NCBI GenBank assembly: GCA_039621445.1
Contig: CP154957.1
Span: forward strand, 20,538,607-20,602,606
Direction of reading: 5' to 3'
Source of the DNA: Euglena gracilis
Taxonomy: Eukaryota > Euglenida > Euglenophyceae > Euglenales
Length of the DNA stretch: 64,000 nt
The translations under genes and the position numbers were made by a program. The notes under the pieces were generated by a model that was not told the DNA's origin, searched no databases, and saw only the letters and a program-made list of their open reading frames with translations. The number at the start of each line of letters is the position of its first letter. The stretch's first letter is position 1. This document shows positions 61,256 through 64,000 of the stretch, one piece after another.

Positions 61256-61551
61256 CCTGTCTTGGAAATCGTTTTACACTAACAAACGCCTGTCTTGGAA
61301 ATCGTTTTACACTAACAAATGCCTGTCTTGGAAATCGTTTTACACTAAAGGTCGCCTGTCTTGGAAATCGTTTTACACTAACAAACGCCTGTCTTGGAAA
61401 TCGTTTTACACTAACAAACGCCTGTCTTGGAAATCGTTTTACACTAACGGTCGCCTGTCTTGGAAATCGTTTTACACTAACGGATTCAGCCTGAAATCCG
61501 CTACTGTCTGTAGAAATTCAAGACAGGCGTCGGGCCCAGGAAATAGGTTTT
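61237..61551. mobile_element. Family D copy 2: 33-bp repeat array plus one terminus
   Basis: Eight tandem 33-bp units (CGCCTGTCTTGGAAATCG + TTTTACACTAACAAA) are followed by ATTCAGCCTGAAATCC and the family D terminal repeat (AAGACAGGCGTCGGGCCCAG ... AATAGGTTTT). The opposite end is not found. Frames through the array read ACLGNRFTLTN repeats, a translation artefact. Confidence 0.82.
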
Positions 61552-61572
61552 AAACGAAGTGCCAACTATGTC

Positions 61573-61672
61573 CGGAACGCCGGGTTTTGGACAGAACCGG
61601 CGTCCGCCACCCCTTGTTTAAAGCGGCGTTTTAGAGACGCCGGGTTCAGGACAGAACCGGCGTCCCCAACCT
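61573..61672. mobile_element. Solo family E terminus
   Basis: ACGCCGGGTTTTGGACAGAACCGGCGTCC, then GTTTAAAGCGGCGTTTTAGAG, then GACGCCGGGTTCAGGACAGA with CCGGCGTCC: the same order as the left end of family E at 53.565-53.655 kb, with no internal element following. Confidence 0.75.
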
Positions 61673-61859
61673 TCGGTCAAAGGACACTCCCAGGACCAAT
61701 CTCCGACCACTGATCTGCAATGTCACGTCACGTTGCACTTCACCAAATTCCGGCGATCGCGAGGGTATTTATGGCTGTGTCAATCGTCCAGGTGCAAAGT
61801 CACCTCTCAATTGAAAGCTCTTTTCATCAGACGACTGGTGATCACCACCAAATTCAGCT

Positions 61860-62218
61860 ACGCCGCCTGGAGCTCTTATTTTTTGTCACCCAGGGCAAAA
61901 AAATATTTTTGCCTTTAATTTTAGCTTTTTTTGCCCATCCTCGGTCAGAGAAAGACACCAAATTTGGGATGTTTGGAATGGTTTCAAGCCAAAATGGCAG
62001 AAAAATGCCCTATTTTGACCATTCTTGTTGAAGACAACCAAAAGTATTGGTTTTCAAGTCATTTGAGCTAAGATTGGTTCACCCTTGCGATCAAAGGCAA
62101 AATTTGGACCATCATTTTCCCCTTTGTTTTTTTTGCCGTTTTTTTTTGCCCGTTTTTTTTTAGAATAAAAAACAAAAAAAAACGTTGTTTTTTTAATATA
62201 AAAAAAATGCCAGCTATG
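61860..62218. mobile_element. CATAGCTGGC-type element, second good copy
   Basis: Shares its ~250-bp middle (TTTAATTTTAGCTTTTTTGC to GTTCACCCTTGCGATCAAAG) with 48.74-48.94 kb. It ends in ATGCCAGCTATGG next to a family E terminus. Left boundary uncertain. Confidence 0.6.
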
Positions 62219-62221
62219 GTT

Positions 62222-62620
62222 CCGGACGCCGGGTTTTGGACAGAACCGGCGTCTGCCACCCCTTTTTTGTAGTAAAAAATTGGGGGGGTCACCGGACTCG
62301 GGACAAAGCCGGTGACCCCCCCTCGCCGGCTTTGTCACCCCTGGGTCGATCGTAGGTCACCGGCTTTGGAGGCTAGGCACAGCGGGGGGGGGGGGGGGCT
62401 GAGGGGGGGGGCGAGCGGGGGGGGCGAGCGGCCGCGCGGGGGAGGGGGTCCGAAGCCGCCAGGTGAGTTTTATGCCAGGCACAGTAGGGGGGGGGGGGGC
62501 GGAAAGGGGGGCGAGCGGCCGCGCGGGCGGCCGCGGGGGGGGGGGGGGGGGGCCCCCGCCCCCTCCCCCGAGCGCGCCTAGCCTCCTTTGTCCTGAGCCC
62601 GGTGGGAGGTGGTCACCGAC
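62222..62620. other. Family E-like end and GC-rich hairpins
   Basis: A GACGCCGGGTTTTGGACAGA hairpin, a mutated TCACCGGACTCGGGACAAAG / GCCGGTGACC pair, then G-run/GCGAGCGGCCGCGCGGG sequence to 62.6 kb. No gene. Confidence 0.5.
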
Positions 62621-62699
62621 TTAATGTCGAACCCACCAGTGACATCAAATCCCTCTTCCTTCTCCGTGAAAAAAAACGCCGTTTACCACTTTTCATTTT

Positions 62700-62815
62700 G
62701 GGTACCCCAGATGCTGGATTCACGCCCGAACCGACATCTGGGACACCAGTTCTGGCAGAAATTTCACGCCCGAACCGGCGTCCCGTACACTGGTTCGGGC
62801 ATGATTTGTGCCTGT
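62700..62815. mobile_element. Family E-like cassette inserted in the retroelement RNase H region
   Basis: CCCAGATGCTGGATTCACGC, the mirrored CGACATCTGGG and ACGCCCGAACCGGCGTCCCG words show the same GACGCCGG-type design with altered sequence. It falls where the minus-strand reverse transcriptase frame (PFVLRT) loses similarity. Confidence 0.45.
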
Positions 62816-63428
62816 GTCCCCCCCTCTGGAAGAAAGGCAGAAAACTCCCTGTCCGAAGGACAAACGGCTTGGTGGGGTCCATGTGGTACAGCTCGAGTTC
62901 CGCCACGAGTGCCTGCTTCAGGCGCTCGAATGCCTTCTCTTCCTCCTTGGTCCATGTCACCGGGTGTTTGCTGCCTGCTTTGGCGAACTCCCGGGGCAGC
63001 TTCAGCTTTTCCTGCAGCGGGGCCGCATATTCGGCGAACATTCGCACGTATCCGCTGTAATAATTGCACAGCCCCAAAAATGCCCGGAGGCTGGAGACGT
63101 TCTTGGGCAGCTCCCACTTCTGGACAGCTGTCAGCTTCCCTGGGGCTGGCGACCTTCTGCCTCCTCCCAGCACATGGCCGACAAACACCACTCGGCGCAT
63201 GAACAGCTTGACCTTCTTAGGGTCTGAGACCCACTTGTCGCGCTCGAGGGCTGCCAGCGTCTCCCGGACATCTGCGGCATGGGCCTTCAAGAAGTCTTCT
63301 TCCGATTGGCCGACTTTTCTTTTGGTGCAGATGATGATGTCATCAAAGTACGGCGTTGGAATGAATTTCTGTGATACGTGATTGGACTGCAGAGCGGAGT
63401 GATTCCACTTCTGCAAACCACGTTTCAC
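62816..63428 (-). pseudogene. Ty3/gypsy-like reverse transcriptase, C-terminal part
   Basis: It contains the catalytic YFDDIIICTK, then KLFMRRVVFVGHVLGGG, then SLRAFLGLCNYYSGYVRMFA and AAPLQEKLKLPR, the connection region typical of gypsy-type RT. It ends at DPTKPFVLRTGS, where the RNase H domain should begin (normally T-D-A-S) and where a family E-like cassette is inserted. The RT fingers and the first half of the palm are missing upstream. Together with the integrase next to it, this is a deletion-rearranged retrotransposon. Confidence 0.82.
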
Positions 63429-64000
63429 AGCTGACGCTACTTCGGGCGGGTTTCTCCGAGGGGATATCCCCTATGGCCGGAGGGTCGCGTCCGAAAACAA
63501 TTTTGTACGGTGAGTGTGGTAATACCAACCCTGGCAAGGTATTGATGTAAAATAAGCACCAATGAAGAACGGATAACCAATTCTTACCCGAGTCAGCCAG
63601 TGAAAGGCGAAGCATATTGACAACGGATTTCACGGCTGCCTCGGCTCTACCATTGCCTTTCGGGCGGTATATAATGGAAAAATGCTGCTCAATGCCGAGT
63701 AAACCGCACAAAGTTGTGAAAAACCGCGAAGAGATCAAGTGATCTTGATCACTCACGATTTCGTTCGGTAAACCCATTAAGCAGATACATTTCTCCAGGA
63801 ATATGGATGCCAAAATTTGGGCTGTCAACCCTGCTTTCCGGCATGGAATGGCTACTATGTACCCACTCAGCCGGCAGACGACAACAAAAACGTAATCGTA
63901 AATTTGGTGATCTGATCCTTTGCAAGGTTCAAGTTCGAGAAAATCCATGCAGAGGGACGTAAAAATGTCCGGTGGTACGGGGAAAAAGTCCATCGTACCA
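63343..64000 (-). pseudogene. Retrotransposon integrase core (rve), truncated by the window edge
   Basis: DDE residues are visible: CMDFLELEPC, EIVSDQDHLISSRFF and NGRAEAAVKSV, with 35 residues between the second Asp and the Glu (D35E). RPKGNGRAE and LVLPHSPYKIVFGRDPPAIG are typical of Ty3/gypsy integrases. The zinc-binding N-terminus would lie beyond the window. Its 3' end overlaps, in a different frame, the start of the RT fragment near 63.38-63.43 kb, so INT precedes RT, the reverse of the usual gypsy order. Confidence 0.85.

Noticed and set aside
61111-61494. Repetitive ACLGNRFTLTN protein
   Set aside because: Translation of the family D 33-bp array; only the first ~45 codons show a recombinase-like segment.

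Overview
The window looks like a repeat-choked nuclear genome of a microbial eukaryote. The evidence is spliceosomal GT..AG introns of mostly 41-52 bp, degenerate TTAGGG-type repeats at 48.34-48.45 kb, eukaryotic transposon classes and an EST1/SMG7-type gene. There is no bacterial operon, ribosome-binding-site or CRISPR structure. I cannot name the lineage from sequence alone.

Layout. From 0 to 5.1 kb there are C/G-run miniature elements (MITEs) and two weak exon candidates. From 5.1 to 24.6 kb lies a ~593-bp satellite: diverged partial copies at 5.1-6.0 and 9.0-10.05 kb, and 24 near-identical tandem monomers from ~10.05 to 24.62 kb. A field of TGCGCGCA-type micro-hairpins lies at 6.0-8.3 kb. 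From 24.7 to 26.1 kb are two minisatellites, and from 26.2 to 27.5 kb an inverted satellite island carries a MITE. From 28.0 to 47.37 kb (minus strand) I reconstruct one host gene of the EST1/SMG7 family from at least eight phase-compatible exons, plus a tentative ninth. Two of its introns are 12.0 and 3.2 kb long and are packed with transposons. From 47.4 to 52.8 kb are palindromes, MITEs and a broken IS630/Tc1-like transposase. From 52.88 to 60.68 kb is a nested stack of mobile elements. From 61.1 to 62.35 kb are solo ends of the same families. From 62.6 kb to the window edge, on the minus strand, is a rearranged Ty3/gypsy-like integrase and reverse transcriptase.

The most interesting system is a group of at least four related element families, called A, B, D and E here. 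They encode (or carry remnants of) a tyrosine recombinase; in A and E it is followed through short introns by a C-terminal PHD finger. Unlike classical Cryptons, these elements have terminal inverted repeats of about 27-50 bp. Inside these lie subterminal arrays, of 31-33 bp units in A and D, in the same orientation at both ends. In most copies one end abuts a near-perfect palindrome of about 70-115 bp with a GC-rich apex. Every copy here is defective, but together they show the architecture. All element-family names (A, B, D, E, F) are labels for this report only.
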